Source: Schlegelella aquatica
GTDB taxonomy: Bacteria; Pseudomonadota; Gammaproteobacteria; Burkholderiales; Burkholderiaceae_C
Assembly: GCF_026013905.1 (NCBI RefSeq)
Contig: NZ_CP110257.1
Span: forward strand, 620,001-684,000
DNA length: 64,000 nt
Direction of reading: 5' to 3'
Part shown: positions 54,657 through 63,899 of the stretch, one piece after another
Layout: each line of letters begins with the position of its first letter
Position numbering within the stretch: the stretch's first letter is position 1
Notes under the pieces: model-generated
What the model was told of the DNA's origin: nothing
Database searches by the model: none
Seen by the model: the letters and a program-made list of their open reading frames with translations, nothing else
Position numbers and translations under genes: made by a program

Positions 54657-55395
54657 GGCTGCGTCGGGCAGCCTCGATCCCCGGGGCCCGCACGGCCCCA
54701 CGGGAAAGCCTTCGGTCCCTCGCGCAGCCGGGGACGGCCTCGCCGATGGGCCGTTGCAGTTCTCGGTCCACTCGATGCCGGTGCCGGCGATCGAGGACGA
54801 TGCGAGGCGCACGCGCATGGGCCGCCTGAAGATGCTCTTCGTGCTGCTGGTCTGCGCGGCACCCGTGATCGCTTCGTACTTCACGTACTACGTGATCCGC
54901 CCGGAAGGCCGCAGCAACTATGGCACGCTGATCCTGCCGCAGCGCCCGCTGCCGGCGCTCACGCTCACCGACTTGCAGGGCCACACCGTGGCGGCGGCCA
55001 GCCTCAAGGACCAATGGCTGCTGGTGGTTGTGGCGGGCGGCGCCTGCGACGCCACGTGCGAGCGGCAGCTCTACCTGCAGCGCCAGTTGCGCGAGGCCCT
55101 CGGGCGTGACCGCGACCGGCTGGACAAGGTGTGGCTCGTCACCGATGCGGCGCCTGTCCGCCCCGAGGTGCAGCAGGCCATCCCGTTCACCCAGGTGCTG
55201 CGTGCGGATGCGGCCCAACTGGCGAGCTGGCTGGAGCCGGAACCCGGCCACGTGCTGGGCGACCATCTCTACGTGGTCGACCCGATGGGCTATTGGATGA
55301 TGCGCTTCCCCGCCGAGGCCGATCCCGCCAGGATCAAGCGCGACCTGGAGCGCCTGATGCGCGCGTCGCAGCACTGGGATCGCCCGGGACGGTGA
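54610..55395 (+). CDS. Divergent Sco-like membrane thioredoxin-fold protein
   Basis: A 261-residue protein with a disordered N-tail, one membrane helix (about 73-95) and a thioredoxin-like domain. It has C146-D-A-T-C150, the C-x3-C spacing of Sco copper chaperones, and a possible third ligand His in GDHLYVVDP. It thus looks like a second, highly diverged Sco protein for CuA assembly. The ATG 54610 overlaps surf1 by 47 bp; ATG 54775 is an alternative start without overlap. Confidence 0.75.
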   Translation: MSGSNSSARGSDARAEAASGSLDPRGPHGPTGKPSVPRAAGDGLADGPLQFSVHSMPVPAIEDDARRTRMGRLKMLFVLLVCAAPVIASYFTYYVIRPEGRSNYGTLILPQRPLPALTLTDLQGHTVAAASLKDQWLLVVVAGGACDATCERQLYLQRQLREALGRDRDRLDKVWLVTDAAPVRPEVQQAIPFTQVLRADAAQLASWLEPEPGHVLGDHLYVVDPMGYWMMRFPAEADPARIKRDLERLMRASQHWDRPGR

Positions 55396-55400
55396 GCCTC

Positions 55401-56537
55401 ATGGACGCGCAGAACCTGTACGACCTCACGCCGGTGGCGCGGCTGGCGCTGCTGGGCATCGTGGTGGCGATGGGGCCGCTGGCCTGGGTGTGGCTGCGCA
55501 ATCGCCACGCGCCGCCCGCACGCCGCCTGGCGGCGCTCACGGCGCTCACGTTGTTTCTCACCTTCGACCTCGTGCTGTTCGGCGCGTTCACGCGATTGAC
55601 GGACTCCGGCCTCGGGTGCCCCGACTGGCCCGGTTGCTACGGCAACGCGAGCCCGATCGGCGCGCGCGATGAGATCCACGCGGCGCAAAGCGCGATGCCC
55701 ACCGGGCCGGTGACGTTCAGCAAGGCCTGGATCGAGATGATCCACCGCTACCTCGCCACGGGCGTGGGCGTGCTGATCACGGTGATGGCGATTGCGAGCT
55801 GGATCGAGCGCAAGCGGCTGGCGCTGTCGCCGTGGTGGGCCACCGCGACCTTCGTGTGGGTGTGCGTGCAAGGCGCCTTCGGTGCGTTGACGGTGACGAT
55901 GAAGCTGTACCCGGCCATCGTCACCGCCCACCTGCTCGGCGGCCTTGCGCTGCTCGCGCTGCTGACGGCTCAGTGGCGCATCTACCGCGCGGGGAGCCTC
56001 GCGCTCACGGGGGGGCTCAGGCGCTACGCCGGCGTGGCGCTTGCGCTGCTCGTGGCGCAGGTGGCCCTGGGTGGCTGGGTCAGCACGAACTACGCGGTGT
56101 TGGCCTGTACCGACTTCCCCACCTGCCAAGGGCAGTGGTGGCCGCCGATGGATTTCGAGCACGGCTTCGCCCTCCTGCGCGAACTGGGCGCCGGCAAAGG
56201 CGGCGGCTACCTGCCGTTCGCGGCCCTCACGGCGATCCACGTGACGCACCGCGTAGGCGCCCTGGTCGTCATCGTCGTCGTCGGCGGCTTGGCGCTGGCG
56301 CTGATCCGCCAGCCGGAGCCGGCCGCGCGCCGCTACGGCCTGGCGCTCGTCATCGGCCTGGCGTGGCAGTTCGTCACCGGGCTGGGCAACGTGGTGCTTG
56401 GCTGGCCGTTGCTCGCCGCGGTGGCCCATACCGGGGGAGCCGCTGCCCTCATCGCGGTGCTGACCGCCTTGTTGACCGACTCCCATCCGGCGCGGCTGGG
56501 CCGCACGGCGGCGGTCCAGCTCGTACCGGCCTCCTAG
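55401..56537 (+). CDS. ctaA: Haem A synthase
   Basis: A 378-residue, eight-helix membrane enzyme that oxidises haem O to haem A. TRLTDSGLGCPDWPGCYG with its Cys pair, plus conserved His residues in EMIHRYLA, IVTAHLL, IHVTHR and AVAHTGGA, are the haem-binding features. The second Cys pair is in ACTDFPTCQG. ATG 55401 is used; a GTG overlapping the previous stop (55392) is also possible. Confidence 0.95.
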   Translation: MDAQNLYDLTPVARLALLGIVVAMGPLAWVWLRNRHAPPARRLAALTALTLFLTFDLVLFGAFTRLTDSGLGCPDWPGCYGNASPIGARDEIHAAQSAMPTGPVTFSKAWIEMIHRYLATGVGVLITVMAIASWIERKRLALSPWWATATFVWVCVQGAFGALTVTMKLYPAIVTAHLLGGLALLALLTAQWRIYRAGSLALTGGLRRYAGVALALLVAQVALGGWVSTNYAVLACTDFPTCQGQWWPPMDFEHGFALLRELGAGKGGGYLPFAALTAIHVTHRVGALVVIVVVGGLALALIRQPEPAARRYGLALVIGLAWQFVTGLGNVVLGWPLLAAVAHTGGAAALIAVLTALLTDSHPARLGRTAAVQLVPAS

Positions 56538-56558
56538 AATCCCGACATCCCTTCCGAC

Positions 56559-57464
56559 ATGCCCGGATCTCTCGCTCAATCCTCCTCGCCGCGACACTCG
56601 CGCGTGGCGCAGTTCTATGCGCTCACCAAGCCGCGGGTGGTGCAGCTCATCGTCTTTTGCGCCGTCATCGGCATGTTCCTGGCCGTGCCCGGTCTGCCCG
56701 ACTGGCAGGTGGCGCTCGCGGCCACGGCAGGCATCTGGCTCGTGGCCAGCGCGGCCGCGGCCTTCAACTGCCTCGTGGAGCAGCACATCGATGCCAAGAT
56801 GCAGCGCACCGCCTGGCGGCCCACGGCCAAGGGCGAGCTGACCAACGTGCAGACGCTGCTGTTCTCCGGGGTGCTGTGCGGGCTGGGGATGGCGGTGTTG
56901 TACGCCCTGGTCAACCCGCTGACGATGTGGCTCACCTTCGGTACGTTCGTCGGCTACGCGGTCATCTACACCGTGGTGCTGAAGCCGCTGACTCCGCAGA
57001 ACATCGTCATCGGCGGCGCCTCGGGCGCCATGCCCCCGGTGCTCGGCTGGGCCGCGGTGCGCGGCGAGGTGAGCCCGGAGGCGCTGCTGCTGTTCCTCAT
57101 CATCTTCTTGTGGACGCCCCCGCATTTCTGGGCCCTGGCGCTGTACCGCGCCGAGGACTACCGCAAGTCCGGTCTGCCGATGCTCCCGGTCACGCACGGC
57201 TCTGAGTTCACGCGGCTCAACGTGCTGCTCTACACGCTGGTGCTGTTCGCCGCGACCCTGCTGCCCTTCATCTACGGCATGAGCGGCTGGCTGTACCTGG
57301 GATCGGCGTGGGTGTTGGGCGGCTGGTTCATCGTGTACGCCTGGCGCCTGTGGCGCGACTACTCCGACGCGCTGGCGCGCCGCACCTTCCGCTTCTCGAT
57401 CCTGTACCTGGCGTTGCTGTTCGCCGCGCTGTTGATCGACCACTACCTGGAGCCCTGGCTGTGA
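56559..57464 (+). CDS. ctaB: Protohaem IX farnesyltransferase (haem O synthase)
   Basis: A 301-residue UbiA-family prenyltransferase that adds farnesyl to haem B, the step before Cta[21 protein letters not shown] is the first Asp-containing prenyl-diphosphate motif, and [20 protein letters not shown] holds the second. About nine membrane segments. It follows ctaA by 21 bp, and a TAGAAT box overlapping the ctaA stop could provide an extra promoter. The stop overlaps the sco start. Confidence 0.96.
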   Translation: MPGSLAQSSSPRHSRVAQFYALTKPRVVQLIVFCAVIGMFLAVPGLPDWQVALAATAGIWLVASAAAAFNCLVEQHIDAKMQRTAWRPTAKGELTNVQTLLFSGVLCGLGMAVLYALVNPLTMWLTFGTFVGYAVIYTVVLKPLTPQNIVIGGASGAMPPVLGWAAVRGEVSPEALLLFLIIFLWTPPHFWALALYRAEDYRKSGLPMLPVTHGSEFTRLNVLLYTLVLFAATLLPFIYGMSGWLYLGSAWVLGGWFIVYAWRLWRDYSDALARRTFRFSILYLALLFAALLIDHYLEPWL

Positions 57465-58069
57465 TCTCCCGTCGCCGACTGCTGCTCGCCGCATCCGCCC
57501 CGCTGGCGCTCGCCGGATGCGACCGGCTGGGCTTCGGGCCGCCGCGCCCGCGGTTTCGCAGCATCGACATCACCGGTGTCGGCTACGCGCGCGATTTCCG
57601 CCTCAAGGACCCGTCGGGCCAGGAGCGCACGCTCGCGGACTTCAAGGGCAAGGTGGTGGCGGTGTTCTTCGGCTTCACGCAATGTCCCGACGTGTGTCCG
57701 ACCTCGCTGACCGAGCTCACGCAGGTCAAGCAGGCGCTGGGGCCGGACGGCGACCGTCTGCAAGGCGTGTTCATCACGGTGGACCCGGAGCGCGACACGC
57801 CTCCGATCCTCAAGGAGTACATGGCCCACTTCGACCCGAGCTTCGTGGCGCTGCGCGGCACGCCGGAGGAGACGGCCGCCGTGGCCAAGGAGTTCAAGGT
57901 CTACTACGCCAAGGTGCCGGGCAAGACGCCGGACACCTACACGATGGATCACACCGCCGGGGTCTACTTGTTCGACCCGGCCGGGCAGGTCCGGCTCTTC
58001 GCACGACACGGCCAGGGCGCCGACGCCTTGGTGCACGACATCCGCGAGTTGCTGCGCACGGCAGGTTGA
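57461..58069 (+). CDS. SCO1/SenC copper chaperone lipoprotein
   Basis: A 202-residue lipoprotein (lipobox LAGC, Cys20) with a thioredoxin fold that delivers copper to CuA of subunit II. Ligands are C75-P-D-V-C79 and His164 in [12 protein letters not shown] 57461 overlaps the ctaB stop. It closes the haem A / oxidase assembly operon. Confidence 0.95.
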   Translation: MISRRRLLLAASAPLALAGCDRLGFGPPRPRFRSIDITGVGYARDFRLKDPSGQERTLADFKGKVVAVFFGFTQCPDVCPTSLTELTQVKQALGPDGDRLQGVFITVDPERDTPPILKEYMAHFDPSFVALRGTPEETAAVAKEFKVYYAKVPGKTPDTYTMDHTAGVYLFDPAGQVRLFARHGQGADALVHDIRELLRTAG

Positions 58070-58196
58070 GGTGCGCCCCCGCCCGCCTTGACATGGGACA
58101 AGCGGGGCGGGCGCGCCGCATGCTCGAATGCCTCGGCAGGGCGGCCGCGCATGGGGTGCGGCCGCAGGCCTGCACATTTCAGAGGAGGATCGGCGG

Positions 58197-58946
58197 ATGC
58201 TGGTGGATCGTGTGGCGCTCGTGACGGGCGCAGCCTCGGGGATCGGCCGGGCCCTGGCGCTGGCCTATGCCCGCTCAGGGGCGAAGGTGGTGGTGTCGGA
58301 CCTCCATGCCGACGGGGGCGAAGAGACGGTGCGGCTCGTGCGCGAGCAGGGCGGCGAAGCGGTGTTCGTCGCGGCCGACGTGAGCCGCGCCGAGGATTGC
58401 CAGCGCCTCGTGGAGGTGGCCCAGACGCGCTTCGGCGGGCTCGACGTGGCCTGCAACAACGCGGGCATCGGCGGCGAACTGGCGCCCACGGCGGACCACA
58501 CGCTGGAGGGCTGGAATCAGGTGATCGCCGTCAACCTGACCGGCGTGTTCCTGTGCATGAAGTACCAGATTCCCGCGATGCTCGCCCGCGGCGGGGGCGC
58601 GATCGTCAACATGGCGTCCATCCTCGGACAGGTCGCGTTCGCCAGCGCGCCGGCCTACACGGCCGCCAAGCACGGGGTGGTGGGGCTGACTCAGGCCGCG
58701 GCACTCGAGTACTCGGCCCAGGGGGTGCGGGTCAACGCGGTCGGACCGGCCTTCATCCGCACGCCCATGATCGAGCGGCTGGAAGCGGACCCGGCGGGGT
58801 ATCAGCAGCTGGTGGCCCTGCATCCGATCGGGCGGCTCGGCCAACCGGAGGAGGTGGCGGAGCTGGTGCTGTGGCTGAGCTCGCCGCAGGCGTCGTTCGT
58901 GACCGGGGCCTACTACCCGGTCGACGGCGGCTTCCTGGCGCGCTGA
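58197..58946 (+). CDS. Short-chain dehydrogenase/reductase
   Basis: A 249-residue classical SDR. TGAASGIG (10-17) binds NAD(P), NNAG is at 87-90, and the catalytic triad is Ser141, Tyr154 and Lys158. Asp35 after the second strand suggests an NAD preference. The C-terminal VTGAYYPVDGGFLAR is typical. AGAGGAGG lies before ATG 58197. It stands alone with about 130 bp on either side; substrate unknown. Confidence 0.9.
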   Translation: MLVDRVALVTGAASGIGRALALAYARSGAKVVVSDLHADGGEETVRLVREQGGEAVFVAADVSRAEDCQRLVEVAQTRFGGLDVACNNAGIGGELAPTADHTLEGWNQVIAVNLTGVFLCMKYQIPAMLARGGGAIVNMASILGQVAFASAPAYTAAKHGVVGLTQAAALEYSAQGVRVNAVGPAFIRTPMIERLEADPAGYQQLVALHPIGRLGQPEEVAELVLWLSSPQASFVTGAYYPVDGGFLAR

Positions 58947-59057
58947 GCGAGGGCCGCCGTTGCCTGGCGTGCCGACGTCTGCTTGTGGTGCGGCTGCGTG
59001 CTCGCGGATGAGTCAGGTGCGGCCGCCCGTCTTTGCGGCGTGGGCTTCGAGCGCACG

Positions 59058-60509
59058 CTAGAAACTGCCGAAGACGCTGCCCAGTGTCACGACGACCGCG
59101 AGCGCCACCAGCGGCGCCGCCACGGCCACGACGAAGATGTCGGGGTACGACTGCCGGTGCGTGAGCCCGCAGATGGACAGCAGGGTGATGACCGCCCCGT
59201 TGTGGGGCAGGGCATCGAGCCCGCCGGTCGCGATGGCCGTGACCCGGTGCAGCAACTCGGGAGCAATGCCCGCGGCACGGCCGAGCTCCATGTACGTGTC
59301 GCCCAGGGTGCTGAGTGCGATGCTCATGCCGCCCGAGGCCGAGCCCGTGATGCCTGCCAGCAGGTTGACCGCCACTGACAGGGAGATCAACGGGTTGCCG
59401 GGCGAGAGGCCCAGCACCGCGTCGCGGATCAGTGCGAAGCCCGCCAGCGACGCGATCACCGCCCCATAGCCGACCTGGGAGGCGGTGTTGAAGATGGGCA
59501 GTACAGCCGCCGAGGCGCCCGCATCGACCACCTCGCCCAGCGAAGGCAAACGCCGACCCAACGTGAGCAGCAGCCACCCGATCGACGCGCTCAACGCGAC
59601 GATGATGGCCCACACCCCGCGCACCGCTTCGAGCGAAGTGCCGCCGTACAGGGCCTGGGCGAGGTAGGTCGTGTCCAGCCGCGGCAGCCACTGCTCGGCC
59701 AGCAGGTAGTTCAGCGTCACCACGAGCAGGATGGGCGACAGCGCCAGGGTCATCCCCGGCAGGGCCGTGGGGGCGGCGCTCGGGGAGGCCTCGGCCAGAT
59801 CGTAGCCTTCGCCGTGCGCATGTTCGCGCAGCTTGCGGTCCACCGTCACCGCGGCCGGGGCCTCCTCGCCGTAGCCCTCGCCGGCCGCCTGGGCAGCGGC
59901 GCCGCGCCACAGCAACCAAGCCAGGCCGAGTCCCAGCATGATCGCCCCGCCGATGACGCCCAGGCCCGGCGCGGCGAAGGGGGTGGTGCCGAAGTAGGGC
60001 ATCGGAATGGCGTTCTGGATGGCTGGGGTGCCGGGCAGGGCGGTCATCGTGAAGGTGAAAGCCCCGAGCGCGATCGACGCCGGGATGAGACGCTTGGGGA
60101 GGGACGCGGCGCGGAAGAGCTCCGAGGCGATCGGATAGACGGCAAATGCCACCACGAAGAGCGACACGCCCCCGTACGTCAGCACCGCGCAGGCCAGCAC
60201 CACTGCGACGAGGGCGCGTTCGCCGCCCAGACGTGCGACGATGCCCTGGGCGATGGCGCGGGCTGCGCCGGTGGCCTCCATCAGCTTGCCGAACAGGCCG
60301 CCGAGCAGGAACAGCGGGAAGTACAGCACGATGAAGCGGCCCAGCGCCGGCATGAAGACCTGCGTGTAGCTGGCCAGCACCGGCGTACCCGGGCTGAAGA
60401 GCACGGCCACGAGGGCGGCCAGCGGAGCCAGCACCAGGATGCTCATGCCGCGGTAGGCCATCACCATCAGGAGGGTCAGTGACAGCAGGATTCCGGCGAT
60501 GCTCAGCAC
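59058..60509 (-). CDS. GntP family permease
   Basis: A 483-residue polytopic permease of the GntP family (gluconate or other hydroxy-acid H+ symporters). About 12 hydrophobic segments; GGLFGKLMEATGAARAIA and TATGGLDALPHNGAVI-like segments match. A hydrophilic loop at about residues 210-245 is longer than usual. The start is GTG 60509, with GGGGGAA upstream; a longer frame from 60578 would overlap the patatin gene. Probably co-transcribed with the patatin gene (25 bp apart). Confidence 0.85.
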   Translation of the reverse strand: MLSIAGILLSLTLLMVMAYRGMSILVLAPLAALVAVLFSPGTPVLASYTQVFMPALGRFIVLYFPLFLLGGLFGKLMEATGAARAIAQGIVARLGGERALVAVVLACAVLTYGGVSLFVVAFAVYPIASELFRAASLPKRLIPASIALGAFTFTMTALPGTPAIQNAIPMPYFGTTPFAAPGLGVIGGAIMLGLGLAWLLWRGAAAQAAGEGYGEEAPAAVTVDRKLREHAHGEGYDLAEASPSAAPTALPGMTLALSPILLVVTLNYLLAEQWLPRLDTTYLAQALYGGTSLEAVRGVWAIIVALSASIGWLLLTLGRRLPSLGEVVDAGASAAVLPIFNTASQVGYGAVIASLAGFALIRDAVLGLSPGNPLISLSVAVNLLAGITGSASGGMSIALSTLGDTYMELGRAAGIAPELLHRVTAIATGGLDALPHNGAVITLLSICGLTHRQSYPDIFVVAVAAPLVALAVVVTLGSVFGSF

Positions 60510-60534
60510 GGCTTCCCCCCGGACAAGCGGCCCG

Positions 60535-61569
60535 TCATCGGTAGGCCGAGAGGTCCAGCGTGGAGCGGCGGCCGACATGGCTGAAGTACCGCGCCAGCCA
60601 GGCGTCGGCCGTCTCGTGGCCGAGGCGGTAGAGCTGCTGTAGGAAGCCCCAGCCGGTGCGCAGCTTGCTGTAGGCCGCCAAGCCGGCGAGCGCCTCGGTG
60701 GCGTCGATGCGGTGGAGCTTCAGTGCGGCGATTTGACGGAACAGCGGCCGACGCGTTTCCTCCCCGGCGGGGTCTTCCTCCTCGAGCAGTTGCTGCAGCA
60801 GCGCAATGGAGCGCAGCTCCTTGACCAGGCTGCTGTTGAAGGTGATCTCGTTGAGCCGGTCCAAGATCTCCTGCGCGGTGGTGGGCACCTTCTCCCGGCA
60901 CGAGGGATTGAGCTGCACCATCAGCAGGTCATGCGCCGGGCTCTCGGTGATCAGCGGCAGCAGCGAGGGGTTGCCCACATAGCCGCCATCCCAGTAAGGC
61001 TCGCCGTCGATCTCCACGGCACGAAAGAGCATGGGCAGGCAGGCCGAGGCCATCACCACGTCCGGCGTCAGTTCGTGCTGGCGGAACTCGCGCAGCCGCC
61101 CGGTGCGCACGTGGGTGGCCGAGATGAAGAGCCGCACCCCATCGGCGCGACGCAGCCGCTCGAAATCCACCTCCGAGGCGACGATGTGGCGCAACGGGTT
61201 GATGTCCAGCGGATTGAGCTGATAGGGCGAGAACGTGCGGCCCAGCCAGTCGAGGTAGCCCTGCAGCGGCGAGGGGGTGAGCGTCCAGCCGCCGAGGAAG
61301 GCGACCAAGGGTTCGGCCAGGAGGCCGCCGGCGCGGCTGACGCGCGTCCAGAAGCGCCGCAGGGCCTCGCGAGCGCCCGCTCGCCCCCCGGCCAGCAAGC
61401 CATCGGCCAGCACCACCGCGTTCATGGCCCCGGCGCTGGTGCCGCTGATGGCGTCGAACTCGATGCGTTCTTCCTCGAGCAGTCGGTCCAGTACACCCCA
61501 GGTGAAGGCGCCATGCGCACCCCCGCCCTGCAGGGCCAGGTTCATGCGTCGGATGTGGCGTCCGTTCAT
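60535..61569 (-). CDS. Patatin-like phospholipase
   Basis: A 344-residue patatin-fold lipid hydrolase. The oxyanion glycines are GGGAHG (15-20), the nucleophile is Ser45 in GTSAG, and the catalytic Asp194 is in the WDGGY segment. No signal peptide, so cytosolic or exported by another route. ATG 61569 lies 7 bp from a TAGACT box and lacks an SD. An upstream ATG (61593) would place the start beyond that promoter. Confidence 0.9.
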   Translation of the reverse strand: MNGRHIRRMNLALQGGGAHGAFTWGVLDRLLEEERIEFDAISGTSAGAMNAVVLADGLLAGGRAGAREALRRFWTRVSRAGGLLAEPLVAFLGGWTLTPSPLQGYLDWLGRTFSPYQLNPLDINPLRHIVASEVDFERLRRADGVRLFISATHVRTGRLREFRQHELTPDVVMASACLPMLFRAVEIDGEPYWDGGYVGNPSLLPLITESPAHDLLMVQLNPSCREKVPTTAQEILDRLNEITFNSSLVKELRSIALLQQLLEEEDPAGEETRRPLFRQIAALKLHRIDATEALAGLAAYSKLRTGWGFLQQLYRLGHETADAWLARYFSHVGRRSTLDLSAYR

Positions 61570-61576
61570 ACGGCCC

Positions 61577-61582
61577 AGTCTA
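61577..61582 (-). promoter_or_regulatory. -10 box directly before the patatin gene
   Basis: CCTAGACT on the minus strand gives a TAGACT -10 box 7 bp before the ATG at 61569, predicting a leaderless transcript. It resembles the CCTAGAAT boxes before yqgE, ctaB and the uvrA-like gene. Confidence 0.4.
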
Positions 61583-61621
61583 GGGGCGATCAATGGGGGC
61601 TGAAGCGCAGACCCGCCCGCC

Positions 61622-61658
61622 CGAACGATGACGGCCCCGCAGGGCCGTCATCCGTTCG
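61622..61658. terminator. Long hairpin after rpoH
   Basis: GATGACGGCCC / GGGCCGTCATC with a CGCA loop, extended by CGAAC / GTTCG arms across one bulge. It lies 15 bp past the rpoH stop. There is no clean T-run, but the size suggests a terminator or 3'-end protector. Confidence 0.6.
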
Positions 61659-61672
61659 AGCGGTGTCAGGTG

Positions 61673-62599
61673 TCAGGCGTACGCCGCCAAGGTCTTGCGC
61701 ATCTTCTTCATCGCCGCGGCCTCGATCTGGCGGATGCGCTCGGCGCTCACGCCGTACTCGCTCGCCAGCTCGTGCAGCGTCTTGCCGCCCGAGCCGTCGT
61801 CGTTCACTTTGAGCCAGCGCTCCTCGACGATGCGGCGGCTGCGCGCGTCCAGCTCGTCCAGCGCGCGGGCGATCCCGTCGGTGGCCAGCGCGTCGCGATG
61901 GTGGGCCTCGATGACGCGGGTCGGTTCGCTCGATTCGTCCGCCAGGTAGGCGATCGGCGCGAAGCTCTCCTCGCTGTCGTCGGTGCTGGGCTCGAGCGCG
62001 ACGTCCCCGCCGGCCAGCCGGGTTTCCATCTCGATGACTTCCTCGCGCTTGACGTTGAGCTCGCGCGCGACGGCGTCGATCTCGCGGTCGGTCAGCGTGG
62101 CGCGATGGGAGTCCGCGTCGGTGGCTTCGCCCTTCAGGCTCTGCTTGAGCGAGCGCAGGTTGAAGAACAGCTTGCGCTGGGCCTTGGTGGTGGCCAACTT
62201 GACCATGCGCCAGTTGCGCAGGATGTACTCGTGGATTTCGGCCTTGATCCAGTGCAGCGCGTAGCTGACCAGCCGCACGCCCTGCGACGGGTCGAAGCGC
62301 TTGACCGCCTTCATCAGGCCGACGTTGCCTTCCTGGATGAGGTCGCCTTGCGGCAGGCCGTAGCCCAGGTACTGGCGCGAGACCGAGACGACCAGCCGCA
62401 GGTGCGACAGCACCAGCTTGCCGGCCGCTTCCAGGTCGTTGTGTTCACGGTACCGCCGTGCGAGGCGCACCTCCTCTTCCTGCGTCAGCATCGGCAGGCG
62501 GTTGACCGCGGCGATGTACGCATCGAGGTTGCCCAGCGAGGGCACCAGGGCCCAAGGGTCCCGGAGGGTGAGAGCGGTTGACGTGTTCATCGCAGCCAT
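61673..62599 (-). CDS. rpoH: RNA polymerase sigma-32 factor
   Basis: The 308-residue heat-shock sigma factor. The RpoH box QRKLFFNLR (141-149) between regions 2 and 3 is diagnostic; region 2.4 (SYALHWIKAEIHEYI) and the region 4 helix-turn-helix (LHELASEYGVSAERIRQIE) flank it. ATG 62599 has GGAGG 11 bp upstream; ATG 62590 is the alternative. A perfect CIRCE element sits in the leader, so the HrcA repressor probably controls it. Confidence 0.97.
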   Translation of the reverse strand: MAAMNTSTALTLRDPWALVPSLGNLDAYIAAVNRLPMLTQEEEVRLARRYREHNDLEAAGKLVLSHLRLVVSVSRQYLGYGLPQGDLIQEGNVGLMKAVKRFDPSQGVRLVSYALHWIKAEIHEYILRNWRMVKLATTKAQRKLFFNLRSLKQSLKGEATDADSHRATLTDREIDAVARELNVKREEVIEMETRLAGGDVALEPSTDDSEESFAPIAYLADESSEPTRVIEAHHRDALATDGIARALDELDARSRRIVEERWLKVNDDGSGGKTLHELASEYGVSAERIRQIEAAAMKKMRKTLAAYA

Positions 62600-62632
62600 G
62601 GAGTCCTGAACCTCCGTTTGGTTCCCGGCATA

Positions 62633-62659
62633 TTAGCACTCGCACTGCGCGAGTGCTAA
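62633..62659 (-). promoter_or_regulatory. Perfect CIRCE operator upstream of rpoH
   Basis: Half-sites TTAGCACTC (62633-62641) and GAGTGCTAA (62651-62659) are separated by exactly 9 bp, the full CIRCE consensus bound by HrcA. On the rpoH strand the right arm runs into TGC-TAATAT (62630-62638), an extended -10 box, so bound HrcA would cover the promoter. Confidence 0.95.
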
Positions 62660-62846
62660 AGCCGGAAGAAGCTATCAAATCCAACTGTTCCATAGACCCC
62701 TTTTGCGCGAGAAAGTTCCCGCTGGCGCAGGACTCGCGTACTGGGCCACCGGGAGAGGGCCGGCAAGCTCGGTGCCCGGCGGCGCGCATCGACGCAGAGC
62801 CGCCGGCGCCGGCTGCGCTCCGCATGGCACTTGCTCGGCCCCGGCC

Positions 62847-63899
62847 ATGGACGACCTTGCGAACTCCTCCTGCGAGGCCCTCGTGATCGGTGCCGGGCCG
62901 GCGGGCCTGATGGCTGCGATCTACCTGCTGCGCTTTCACCGCGAGGTGCGCGTGTACGGCTCCGCAGCGAGCCGCGCGGTGCGCATTCCCCGCTCGCACA
63001 ACTTCCCCGGCTTTCCGGGCGGCATCCCGGGCGAGGAGCTGCTGCACCGACTGCGCCAGCAACTGGCCGAGCTGGGCGGGCGTGTGGAGGAGCTGCGCGT
63101 GAGCCGCCTGGACCGCACGGCGGGCGGTGAGTTCGTGGCGCAGGTGGGGGCGCAGGCGATCCGCGCATCCGCCGTCGTGCTCGCCACCGGGGTGGAGGAC
63201 GTGCTGCCGGCAGTCGAAGGGGTGGAGGCTCTGCTCGCCGAGCGCCGCGCGCGCTTTTGCCCGATCTGCGACGGGCACGAGAGCGCCGGGCGGCGGGTGG
63301 CGGTGCTCGGCCTGGGTGCCCACGGTTGGCGCGAGGCGGAGTTCATACGGCACTACGCGAGCGAGGTGACCCTCGTGCAGTTGCCCCAGGCCCAGGTGGC
63401 GGGGGGTGTGCCCCCGGGGGTGGGCGAAGGCGGGGCCGAGGCTGCACAGGCCGACGCGGTGTCGCCGGGGATCACGGTGTGGAGCGGGATGTGTCGCCGG
63501 CTCGCCCTCGCCTCGGTCGAGCGCGAGGCGCAATGGCGGGCGTCGGGCCTGCCCGGCGCGGGCGGGCCGGTCCTCATCGAGATGGAGAACGGGCGCGCCG
63601 GGGAGTTCGACGTGGTGTACGTGGCGCTCGGCGTGCGCGCGCGGTCGGAACTGGCCCAGGCCCTCGGGGCCGAGTTGGACGCGCGCGGCGGCGTCCAGAT
63701 CGACGATCACGCCCGGACCTCGGTGCCGGGTGTCTACGCGGTGGGCGACGTCGCGTCGGCGCTGGATCAAATCGTCGTCGGGATGGCCCATGCGGCGCTC
63801 GCGGCCACGGACATCCACAACCGGCTGCGGCGCAGGGACGGCAAAGACTGCTCGCTTGCGTGCGCAGGCTCAGGGAACCCTGCCGCGCCCCGGCGATGA
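62847..63899 (+). CDS. Thioredoxin-reductase-like FAD oxidoreductase
   Basis: A 350-residue flavoprotein of the TrxB-like class. GAGPAG (15-20) binds FAD, and C138-P-I-C141-DG is the redox disulfide of thioredoxin reductases. LGLGAHG is a weakened NADPH motif, and YAVGDVASALDQIVVGMAHA is the C-terminal FAD segment. The segment at about 187-205 is a Gly/Pro/Ala-rich insert around a CCCCCGGGGG run not typical of the family. It is divergent from rpoH, about 190 bp from CIRCE. Its partner thiol protein is unknown. Positions 63900-64000 hold nothing I can call. Confidence 0.85.
   Translation: MDDLANSSCEALVIGAGPAGLMAAIYLLRFHREVRVYGSAASRAVRIPRSHNFPGFPGGIPGEELLHRLRQQLAELGGRVEELRVSRLDRTAGGEFVAQVGAQAIRASAVVLATGVEDVLPAVEGVEALLAERRARFCPICDGHESAGRRVAVLGLGAHGWREAEFIRHYASEVTLVQLPQAQVAGGVPPGVGEGGAEAAQADAVSPGITVWSGMCRRLALASVEREAQWRASGLPGAGGPVLIEMENGRAGEFDVVYVALGVRARSELAQALGAELDARGGVQIDDHARTSVPGVYAVGDVASALDQIVVGMAHAALAATDIHNRLRRRDGKDCSLACAGSGNPAAPRR

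Noticed and set aside
57461..58069. Frameshift between ctaB and sco suggested by their overlap
   Set aside because: The GTGA overlap is a regular translational-coupling junction; both proteins have complete ends.
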